This document shows positions 57,315 to 64,000 of a stretch of DNA of 64,000 bases, one piece after another. The translations under genes and the position numbers were made by a program. A model generated the notes under the pieces. That model ran no database searches, had not been told where the DNA came from, and saw nothing but the letters and a program-made list of their open reading frames with translations. This DNA is from Pleurocapsa sp. FMAR1. Lineage in GTDB: Bacteria > Cyanobacteriota > Cyanobacteriia > Cyanobacteriales > Xenococcaceae. Where the stretch lies: assembly GCF_963665995.1 (NCBI RefSeq), contig NZ_OY762512.1, positions 5,022,001-5,086,000 of the forward strand, in the 5' to 3' direction. Position 1 is the first letter of the stretch. Every line of letters starts with the position of its first letter.

Positions 57315-58395
57315 CTAAGTACAGGACAAAAACTTTAAGGATTGAAGAAATTCAGATTGTTTTAAATCTAAATCAGTAACAATTGACCGTAAGTAATCCA
57401 AACCGTAACGAAAAATGCTCTTAGCCAATCTTCCATGTTTTTTTACTTTTATTGGTTGATGTTGATGTAACCATTCACCTGTTTTAATCGCCCAACATAA
57501 AGCGAGAGACATCAAAGCGACGAGCTTACTCAATCGCTTTGAATCTGTAAAATGAGTAGATTCAAGACAAAATCCTCTAGTTTTAAACATTCCAAATAAA
57601 GTTTCAATTCCCCATCGTTTTCCATAGTCAGAGATAGCTGTTGAGGAAGAATCTGGAGAGACAATAATCAGTAACTCACCATCGTCTAGACGTAGAGCAG
57701 AAACATAAACAGAACGTCCCCAAAACCATTTACGACCAGATAGAACTTGACTCTGACCTGGTTTTAAGTTGGCAAAGATAATTGAGGCTCTCAATTGTTT
57801 GTTTCCATCACAAAGGCGATCGCTTCTTGATTCAGTCGCTATAACGGGTTACAAACCCGCAACGCGCTGAATCGCTTTTTCGGATTCTCAATCGAAAAGC
57901 AATAGTCGGTTCAATTAGGAGATAAGTCAACCATTGCTTGCCTACAAATTCGCGCTCGCCAGTTAAATAAGCTACTTGAGCATGAGGAAATATTTGATAA
58001 AATTTGTCGAGTAAATCCATCCGTTCATCGCTGTTAGAGTTGCCTTTTTTATCCAACATTTTCCAAACTACTGGATATGCCACGCCTTCACGAACCACCC
58101 CCAGCATCAAAATATTAAATCTAGTTTTTCCAAATGACCACTCAGTTCTGTCTGTGCTGAGAATCCAAGGTTGGGGTATGTTCATAATACCGATTATTGT
58201 TTTGGCAATCACAGCATAATCTAGAGCGAAATTGCGAAAGAATCTTTGTAAACGCTTATAGCTAGAGTCTGTTTGTGCCTTACTACGAAAACCTGTTGCT
58301 AGCTCAGTTAGATTAATGGTTTTTACTCTCAGCAGAGCAACGCCGAACAAAGCGAGGAAATTTAGTCTTGCCCCATGCCATCCTAAATGAGGCAA
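57315..58395 (-). pseudogene. IS4-family transposase interrupted by a 52-bp insertion
   Basis: The N-terminal part (from 58395) reads ARLNFLALFGVALLRVKTINLTELATGF, WILSTDRTEWSFGKTRFNILMLGVV (first Asp) and ends abnormally after FRLRIRKSD. The C-terminal part continues LCDGNKQLRASIIFANLKPGQ, then YGKRWGIETLFGMFKTRGFCLE (YREK-like catalytic Glu) to the end. Without the 52-bp insertion the text reads IRKSDRLCDGNKQLRAS. The insertion shifts the frame and adds a stop. Confidence 0.85.
57826..57870. repeat. 45-bp palindromic element with 7-bp target duplication
   Basis: Flanked by ATCGCTT at 57819-57825 and again at 57871-57877. The element folds on itself: outer GATTCAG/CTGAATC arms and inner ACGGGTT/AACCCG arms. 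The flanking duplication lies in a HIP1-type site (GCGATCGC). Confidence 0.8.
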
Positions 58396-58529
58396 AGAGA
58401 GCTTGTCGAAGTAAGTTAATCTGATTCATAGGGTTCGATTTTAGTGTAGTTACTTTTAATCAAACCCTTTTCCTGTTTACTTTTGCAAGTTTGTCATCTC
58501 TTTTTTGTCCCTTACAGAGGTCTAAGACA

Positions 58530-58672
58530 GGCTTCGTCCGTTTAGGAGTACGTATCGCCAGGGGTTTCCCCTGGCGTTTATGAGCGTGGGCTAGGTGGAA
58601 CTTAGTTCCACATCTAGAAGCACGCGCTTTGTCGGACGTGGCGGAGTAATCCGTTACAAGAAAAAGCTTAAA
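58530..58672. repeat. Hairpin cluster downstream of ndhE
   Basis: CGCCAGGGG-TTT-CCCCTGGCG at 58556-58576 is a perfect 9-bp hairpin. GTGGAAC-TTA-GTTCCAC at 58595-58611 sits inside CTAG and GCGTG/CACGC outer arms (58584-58624). GTCCG/CGGAC words lie further out. It may act as the ndh operon terminator as well as being repeat material. Confidence 0.7.
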
Positions 58673-58978
58673 CTACCATTTCAACAAATTAAATTGTTCC
58701 ATGTCGATAGTATCACGGTTGCGATAAATAGCCAGCACAATTGCCAAACCAACAGCAGCTTCTGCGGCTGCTACCGTAATGACAAATACTGAAAATACCT
58801 GACCTCTAATGTTGCTAGGGTCTAAATAGTTAGAGAATCCCACTAAATTTAGATTAACGGCATTAAGCATCAATTCAATTGACATCAAAACTCTTACCGC
58901 ATTACGGCTGGTAATCAAACCATAAATGCCTATACAAAACAAGGCTGCTGCCACTAGCAAAAAATATTCTAACTGCAT
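58673..58978 (-). CDS. ndhE: NDH-1 subunit E (NuoK homologue)
   Basis: 101 residues with three membrane segments. [52 protein letters not shown] is the NdhE signature, with the conserved Glu in [10 protein letters not shown]. Component of the thylakoid NAD(P)H dehydrogenase-like complex for cyclic electron flow and respiration. It is separated from ndhG by a repeat cluster. Confidence 0.95.
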   Translation of the reverse strand: MQLEYFLLVAAALFCIGIYGLITSRNAVRVLMSIELMLNAVNLNLVGFSNYLDPSNIRGQVFSVFVITVAAAEAAVGLAIVLAIYRNRDTIDMEQFNLLKW

Positions 58979-59005
58979 TACTTTAATTACTGATTACTAA
59001 TGTAC

Positions 59006-59127
59006 GGGCGAACGACCCTTCGGGTTCTACAGTTTGCTTATGTCGGTGAGACCGCAAGTCGAGCATTCCCTTGCGCCTAACGGCGACGCGGGGTCTCGAC
59101 CCACCGCAACTGTCTCACCCTTCGCCC
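59006..59127. repeat. Three nested inverted repeats between ndhG and ndhE
   Basis: Outer arms GGGCGAA (59006) and TTCGCCC (59121); middle arms GGTGAGAC (59045) and GTCTCACC (59112); inner TCGAG (59059) and CTCGA (59095), which bound the 41-bp unit identical to 24684-24724. The arrangement looks like palindromes inserted in palindromes. Confidence 0.85.
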
Positions 59128-59151
59128 CTAACTGATTAATAATTAACATTA

Positions 59152-59769
59152 CTAATCTTGTTTATCGCTATCACTACTCAGAATTGCTAATTCACGGGGG
59201 CGTTCTGGCAAGGTGAAGCTAGTTGTAACAGTTTCTTTTGTTGCCAAGTATTCGGGAATCATATCACGACGAGCCAGAATAATTGCACCTACCATTGCCA
59301 TCAAAAGCAGAACTGAAGCCAATTCAAAAGGCAATAAATAGTCACTAAAGAAATGCTCACCCAAAGCTACAACTGTATCAGTTACTTGAGGAGAGGTTGT
59401 GTCTAATGACCATGGCGTTACCAAAACCATTGTTCCCAAAAGCGCAAATAAGCCAAAGCAAACCACGGCAGTTGCTACTTTGCGAATTAAACGACCAGGA
59501 AGTTCGACATAGTCTTCTTGTTTATTCACTAGCATGATAGCGAACAAGATTAAAACGTTTACCGCGCCTACATAAACCAAAATTTGAGCGGCAGCTACAA
59601 AATCGGCATTTAGCAGGAGATATAAACCAGCAATGCTGATAAACACCCCAGCTAGCAAAAAAGCAGAATGAACGATTTTGGGTAAAAGAACAACTCCTAA
59701 AGCTGTCCCAATCATCATTACTGCCAAGATGCCAAAAGAAACTATCTGTACTCCTTCAGCTAAATTCAC
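59152..59769 (-). CDS. ndhG: NDH-1 subunit G (NuoJ homologue)
   Basis: 205 residues, five membrane segments. Typical text is FGILAVMMIGTALGVVLLPKIVHSAFLLAGVFISIAGLYLLLNADFVAAAQILVYVGAVNVLILFAIML. The C-terminal tail is soluble and Ser/Asp-rich. Operon order ndhA-ndhI-ndhG-ndhE. Confidence 0.95.
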   Translation of the reverse strand: MNLAEGVQIVSFGILAVMMIGTALGVVLLPKIVHSAFLLAGVFISIAGLYLLLNADFVAAAQILVYVGAVNVLILFAIMLVNKQEDYVELPGRLIRKVATAVVCFGLFALLGTMVLVTPWSLDTTSPQVTDTVVALGEHFFSDYLLPFELASVLLLMAMVGAIILARRDMIPEYLATKETVTTSFTLPERPRELAILSSDSDKQD

Positions 59770-59877
59770 TTTTATCTCCTCTTTTTATAATTACTCGATC
59801 AACAAAAAAAATCCATGGTCAAAGACAAGGAAGAAATAATAACTTATTGGCTGTACATTTCTCTTATCCTTTATCCC

Positions 59878-60495
59878 TTATCCTTCCGTCTTAGCTTCCT
59901 CTTTGGGTTTTGCTGCTTCAATTTCCTTGAGGATATCTTCTGGACGTTTACCAGCCCGTTGCGCTCCTTTAGGTAACCCGTGAGGGTCAACTTCGCCTTT
60001 TGGTAGGTAAGCGAACTCTTTAAGAGGAGTTACCATCGGATCTTGAGTGACTTTATAGGGCAATCGTCCTAAAGCAACATTATCATAGTTAAGCTCGTGG
60101 CGATCGTAGGATGCTAGTTCATACTCTTCGGTCATAGAAAGACAGTTAGTAGGGCAGTATTCGACGCAGTTACCGCAGAAAATACAGACACCAAAATCAA
60201 TACTGTAATGATCGAGCTTTTTCTTCTTGGCTTTTTTATCAAACTCCCAATCAACTACAGGAAGGTTTATAGGACAGACACGAACGCAAACCTCACAGGC
60301 AATACATTTATCAAATTCAAAGTGAATTCTGCCCCGATAGCGTTCGGAAGGAACTAGTTTTTCATAAGGATACTGAACTGTAACAGGACGACGCTGCATA
60401 TGGTCGAAGGTAACAGATAGACCTTGACCAATATACTTTGCTGCTTGCCAACTTTCATTGGCGTAATCCTGTACTTGTTTGAGGACTTTAAACAT
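59878..60495 (-). CDS. ndhI: NDH-1 subunit I (NuoI homologue, 2x4Fe-4S)
   Basis: 205 residues, peripheral arm. Two clusters: [16 protein letters not shown] and [16 protein letters not shown]-terminal amphipathic region ([27 protein letters not shown]) anchors it to the membrane arm. The C-terminus is extended and charged, as in cyanobacteria. Confidence 0.96.
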   Translation of the reverse strand: MFKVLKQVQDYANESWQAAKYIGQGLSVTFDHMQRRPVTVQYPYEKLVPSERYRGRIHFEFDKCIACEVCVRVCPINLPVVDWEFDKKAKKKKLDHYSIDFGVCIFCGNCVEYCPTNCLSMTEEYELASYDRHELNYDNVALGRLPYKVTQDPMVTPLKEFAYLPKGEVDPHGLPKGAQRAGKRPEDILKEIEAAKPKEEAKTEG

Positions 60496-60579
60496 AATTG
60501 TTTTAACTTTGCTCTAATATTTTTAGTTTAACTAACGCTCACAAATTGCTCTTCCCTAAATGGGCGGAGTAATCTATGA

Positions 60580-61698
60580 CTAACCGCCAAATGCTATAGG
60601 AAAAGACAATTTTAAAGCAGCAGTAATCAAGAGATTAGCTAGAGAAACTGGTAATAAGAACTTCCAACCCAAATCTAATAGTTGGTCAATACGAACACGA
60701 GGTACAGTCCAGCGTAATAGGATGGCGATAAATACTAGGAAGTATGCTTTACTTAAGGTCATGATAATACCCAAAGAAGCAGTTAATACCTGTAGCCAGG
60801 GAGTAGTATCGGCAACACCAATCCAATCTGCCAAACGATCTAAAGGAACAAAAAATTCCCACCCACCTAAATAGAGAACAGCAAAAACTAATGCTGATAA
60901 TACTAAGTTAACGTAAGAGCCTAGATAAAAGAGGGCAAATTTCATGCCTGAATATTCGGTTTGATAACCAGCAACTAATTCTTCTTCTGCTTCGGGTAAA
61001 TCGAAAGGTAGACGTTCACACTCAGCCAAGGCTGCAATCCAAAAGATAATAAAGCCAACAGGTTGTCTCCAGATATTCCAGCCCAAAATACCATAGCCTG
61101 TCTGCTGATTTACAATATCTATTGTACTAAGACTATTAGACATCATAACGATCGCAAGTACAGATAAAGCCAAAGGAATTTCATAGCTAATAGACTGTGC
61201 TGCTGCTCTTAAGCCACCTAATAGTGAATACTTATTGTTAGAAGCATAACCAGCCATCAATAAGCCGATAGGGGCAATACTAGATAAAGAGATCCAGATA
61301 AAAATACCCACGTTTAGATCTGTAACCACCAAGTTTTGTCCAAAAGGAACGATAAGATAGGACAAAAACACAGGAATAACTACCAATATGGGTCCTATGG
61401 TAAATAACCAGGGGTCTGCTTTAGCAGGAATAACATCTTCTTTAAAAACTAATTTGATTCCGTCGGCGACTGGTTGTAATACTCCCAAAGGCCCTGCATA
61501 TTCAGGCCCTATTCTTTGCTGGGCAGCAGCCGAAATTTTTCGCTCAAGCCAGACAACTACCAAAACTCCAACTGTTGCGCCGATTATCATTAAGATCATA
61601 GGCAAAGGTAGCCAAACAGCTTTAGCTAAACCAGCCGAAAGACCAAAATCTTGTAGAGTTTGCACAAAACTTCCTTGTAAATCGATTCCTGAGTTCAT
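60580..61698 (-). CDS. ndhA: NDH-1 subunit A (NuoH homologue)
   Basis: 372 residues with eight membrane segments. Signature [49 protein letters not shown] and the C-terminal [31 protein letters not shown] quinone-site loop. First gene of the operon. Confidence 0.96.
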   Translation of the reverse strand: MNSGIDLQGSFVQTLQDFGLSAGLAKAVWLPLPMILMIIGATVGVLVVVWLERKISAAAQQRIGPEYAGPLGVLQPVADGIKLVFKEDVIPAKADPWLFTIGPILVVIPVFLSYLIVPFGQNLVVTDLNVGIFIWISLSSIAPIGLLMAGYASNNKYSLLGGLRAAAQSISYEIPLALSVLAIVMMSNSLSTIDIVNQQTGYGILGWNIWRQPVGFIIFWIAALAECERLPFDLPEAEEELVAGYQTEYSGMKFALFYLGSYVNLVLSALVFAVLYLGGWEFFVPLDRLADWIGVADTTPWLQVLTASLGIIMTLSKAYFLVFIAILLRWTVPRVRIDQLLDLGWKFLLPVSLANLLITAALKLSFPIAFGG

Positions 61699-61838
61699 GT
61701 TTGTATATGATATTTAGATTAAGCTAATCTCAAACTATACTTATGAGCTTACGCAATTTTTAACGTTATCATTGATAGTATACCGTTGTCCGCTGGTCTA
61801 TACCTTTTGTATTAGTTATAAAAACATAAAAGCAGCTA

Positions 61839-63263
61839 ATGATCACCTCATCTAAACAAAAAGCTTGGTCAAAAGCGATCGCCACACCCGCTACGGAATT
61901 TGATTCTACTTTTCTATCAATCATTGAAGGAGAAATTCCCACCGACCTAAGAGGCACACTATATCGTAACGGTCCTGCTAGGTTGTCTAGAGGGCAACAA
62001 CAAGTTGGACATTGGTTTGATGGCGATGGAGCTATTCTCAAGGTCGATTTTACTGATTCTGGAGCGACAGGGATGTATCGTTATGTACAAACCCAAGGTT
62101 ATTCAAATGAGCAAAAAGAAGATGCTTTTATTTATCCTAACTATGGCATGACCGCAGCAGGTGCATTTTGGAATAATTGGTTCAAGCCACTTAAAAATGC
62201 TGCTAATACCTCAGTTTTGGCACTACCCGACCGTTTATTAGCTCTTTGGGAAGGTGGCAAGCCTCATGCTCTAGATTTAAATACTTTAGCTACTATTGGC
62301 ACGGATACTCTATCGGGTCTAGAAAAGAAACAACCTTTTTCGGCACACCCAAAAGTTGACCCCGTGACAGGCAAAATATTTAATCACGGAGTTAGTGGAG
62401 GAGCAAACAGCACTCTCAATCTTTATCGTTGCGACTCTACAGGTAAACTTGAGCAGCAAAATTCTCACACTCTGTCTGGACTGCCTTTAATCCATGACTT
62501 TTGTTTTGCAGGTGAGTATTTGGTCTTTTTAGTTTCTCCTGTAAGAGCTAATCTTATGCCTGTTGCCCTAGGACAAAAAAGCTATAGTGATTCCCTTGAA
62601 TGGAAACCTGAATTAGGCACAGAGATTTTAATTTTTGCCAAAGACGATTTATCTTTAGTCAGTCAGGGTAAAACCGATCCCTGGTTTCAGTGGCACTTTG
62701 CCAACGGCTATGTCAACAATGAAGGAAATATCGTCACTGAATTTACCCGCTTTGAAAACCTAGACACCAACCAGTATCTAAAGGAAGTAGCATCTGGCTA
62801 CACCGAAACTCCCTCCAAAGGAACTTTATGGTCACTTACTATCCATCCTCAAACTGCCGAGGTAATTAATAATAAACAGATATCGGATGCTGCGGGAGAA
62901 TTTCCCTTAGTTGCACCATCAAAGATAGGGCAAGATTGGCGTTATACCTATTTAAACGTCCATCGTTATGGCGTAAAACCTGGTCAAGAGCTATTTAATG
63001 CGATCGCCTGTTTTGATCGTTATACTGGAAATATGGCGATCACCGATATGGGCGATAACTGTTATCCTTCTGAACCAATTTTGGTTTCGCGTCAAGATGA
63101 TTCAGAACATGGTTGGTTAATAACCGTTGTCTTTGACGGCAACACAGATCGAAGTGAAGTCCGAATCTATCAAAGCGATCGCTTGTTTGAACTGCCAGTG
63201 TGTCGTCTTGCTTTGCCATCCGTAATTCCCCATAGTTTTCACGGCACTTGGAGACAAAAATAA
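61839..63263 (+). CDS. Carotenoid oxygenase (apocarotenoid-cleaving type)
   Basis: 474 residues. The seven-bladed propeller's four iron-binding His are placed in FSAHPKVDP, LIHDFCF, FQWHFANGY and PHSFHGTW. The N-terminus ATEFDSTFLSIIEGEIPTDLRGTLYRNGPARLSRGQQQVGHWFDGDGAI is the classic family start. It resembles the Synechocystis apocarotenal 15,15'-oxygenase that yields retinal, though substrate choice cannot be read from sequence. Confidence 0.9.
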   Translation: MITSSKQKAWSKAIATPATEFDSTFLSIIEGEIPTDLRGTLYRNGPARLSRGQQQVGHWFDGDGAILKVDFTDSGATGMYRYVQTQGYSNEQKEDAFIYPNYGMTAAGAFWNNWFKPLKNAANTSVLALPDRLLALWEGGKPHALDLNTLATIGTDTLSGLEKKQPFSAHPKVDPVTGKIFNHGVSGGANSTLNLYRCDSTGKLEQQNSHTLSGLPLIHDFCFAGEYLVFLVSPVRANLMPVALGQKSYSDSLEWKPELGTEILIFAKDDLSLVSQGKTDPWFQWHFANGYVNNEGNIVTEFTRFENLDTNQYLKEVASGYTETPSKGTLWSLTIHPQTAEVINNKQISDAAGEFPLVAPSKIGQDWRYTYLNVHRYGVKPGQELFNAIACFDRYTGNMAITDMGDNCYPSEPILVSRQDDSEHGWLITVVFDGNTDRSEVRIYQSDRLFELPVCRLALPSVIPHSFHGTWRQK

Positions 63264-63271
63264 ATATATAG

Positions 63272-63817
63272 TCATTCTAAATAATTTGCGTATGATTTAA
63301 GGATGTCATCCAAAGAAGTACCAGGAGCGGAATAAATACGTCTTTTTTTGAGGATGGCAAAGTCTTGTTCGATACGATTAAAATCGGCTGAATAGGGCGG
63401 TAAAAACAAAACTTTATGACCCGCTTGTTCGGCAATACGAAATACATCATTTTGCCGATGAAATGCTGCATTATCAAGAATAAGAGTAGAGTTCGGATTC
63501 AATTCGGGAATGAGATGCTCTTCAAGCCACTGATTAAACCATAAAGCGTTAGTACTTCCTTTAAAAAGAACTGGTGCTAATAATTCTTTGCCTCTTTTTC
63601 CTGCTATTAAGCTTGTTCTCGTTCCTCTTTTGCCATTGCGCTCGCCATAGGTTTTTTGTCCTCGTTTTGACCATCCATATGGGCGATAAACATATTCTTC
63701 AAAGCCCGATTCATCCAAGTAAACTAAGTTATTTGAACCATCTAAAACAACAATCTCACGCAAATTTCTCAGAAAAGCGATTCGTTGACCATGCTTACGT
63801 TCACTATATTTCAGAGT
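63272..63817 (-). CDS. IS630-family transposase, catalytic frame (orfB)
   Basis: About 180 residues. Reads KTLKYSERKHGQRIAFLRNL then REIVVLDGSNNLVYLDESGFEEYVYRPYGWSKRG (first catalytic Asp in DESG), LILDNAAFHRQ (second Asp, DNAAFH) and FLPPYSADFNRIEQDFAILKK (catalytic Glu), the DDE set of IS630/Tc1-mariner. It lacks its own DNA-binding domain, which is in the upstream frame. Confidence 0.85.
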   Translation of the reverse strand, partial: TLKYSERKHGQRIAFLRNLREIVVLDGSNNLVYLDESGFEEYVYRPYGWSKRGQKTYGERNGKRGTRTSLIAGKRGKELLAPVLFKGSTNALWFNQWLEEHLIPELNPNSTLILDNAAFHRQNDVFRIAEQAGHKVLFLPPYSADFNRIEQDFAILKKRRIYSAPGTSLDDILKSYANYLE

Positions 63818-64000
63818 TTTTTTTACGAGTCAATTTCATTTGTTTTTGAGCAGATCCAATCGCACTCGTATGGACTCCAAAATGTTGCGCCCGCTCTCTC
63901 AAAAGAGCGTCTGGATTTTCTTGAATATGTTGGATAAGTGCTTTCCAATCTAGTTTTCGCTTTCTTCCTAGTTGTGGTGTTGGAGTTAAATTCTTTCTTT
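63804..64000 (-). CDS. IS630-family transposase, DNA-binding frame (orfA), partial
   Basis: The 3' end of the first frame, reading LGRKRKLDWKALIQHIQENP then DALLRERAQHFGVHTSAIGSAQKQMKLTRKKNSEI and stop at 63804. This is the helix-turn-helix part of an IS630 transposase. The junction with orfB lies at a run of eight A, where loss of one A restores the fused reading MKLTRKKTLKYSERKHG. Confidence 0.75.
   Translation of the reverse strand, partial: RKNLTPTPQLGRKRKLDWKALIQHIQENPDALLRERAQHFGVHTSAIGSAQKQMKLTRKKNSEI

Larger units (their letters stand above)
57305..58529 (-). mobile_element. IS4-family insertion sequence, disabled
   Basis: The left end GTCTAAGACCTAAGTACAGG followed by ACAAAAA and the inverted right end GTCTTAGACCTCTGTAAGGG followed by ACAAAAA are imperfect terminal repeats. 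They enclose a transposase gene split by a small palindromic insertion. Exact ends are uncertain by a few bases. Confidence 0.75.
63268..64000 (-). mobile_element. IS630-family element, partly outside the window
   Basis: The visible terminus TATAGTCATTCTAAATAATT lies just after the carotenoid oxygenase gene and overlaps the transposase stop codon. Two overlapping frames encode an IS630-type transposase. The other end is outside the window. Confidence 0.8.

Noticed and set aside
54244-58530. A complete integrative element or prophage
   Set aside because: No integrase, attachment repeats or phage genes are seen; the zone holds unrelated IS relics and repeats.

Overview
The window is chromosomal DNA of a cyanobacterium. 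NDH-1 (ndhA-I-G-E), a photosystem II-associated S4 protein, a carotenoid oxygenase, a nickel superoxide dismutase, cyanobacteria-restricted small families (DUF1825, DUF6464, TIGR03643, Npun_F0494-like) and frequent HIP1 octamers (GCGATCGC) all point that way. Base composition is AT-rich outside the rRNA operon and the repeat islands. The gene set suits a coccoid or pleurocapsalean-type lineage, but that placement is an impression, not a result.

Layout. 1-9 kb holds housekeeping and transport genes plus a stress-type cluster (CsbD-like proteins, a repeat protein with six DGxRPI motifs). 9-18 kb holds arsR, a CAP protein, an amino-acid ABC transporter split around speD and tRNA-Ser, sodN and a decayed tandem gene pair. 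18-22 kb has a truncated-looking ftsH and small cyanobacterial genes. 22.8-27.2 kb is a minus-strand Mrp-type cation/proton antiporter operon, translationally coupled except where a MITE lies between mrpE and mrpF. 27.6-36 kb has an ABC ATPase, argF, a prohibitin, lepB and an SGNH hydrolase. 36-38.6 kb is a wreck of nested IS1-family elements that truncated a Crp-family gene. 38.7-44.3 kb is a complete rrn operon on the minus strand (16S, tRNA-Ile, tRNA-Ala, 23S, 5S) with a readable promoter and terminator. 44.4-54.2 kb is ordinary core genome (glyQ, futA, amidase, leuS, MOSC, GST). 54.2-58.6 kb is an accessory zone: an IS6 remnant, a MazEF-like pair, a four-helix-bundle gene split by a GC-rich repeat island, a second repeat island, an IS1 remnant, tRNA-Arg and a broken IS4. 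58.7-61.7 kb is ndhE-G-I-A, followed by a carotenoid oxygenase and an IS630-type element running off the window.

The most striking theme is a population of short GC-rich palindromic repeats in an AT-rich genome. They sit inside a four-helix-bundle gene (684 bp, frame-preserving), inside an IS4 transposase (45 bp with a 7-bp target duplication), inside IS1 remnants, between ndhG and ndhE (three nested inverted repeats), inside a MITE in the mrp operon, and in diverged form in the 16S-23S spacer. One 41-bp unit is identical at 24.7 kb and 59.1 kb. The nesting and the target duplication suggest that these palindromes insert into genes, into transposons and into one another. Separately, the IS630 element at the right edge has terminal sequence that matches a small MITE at 27.5 kb.
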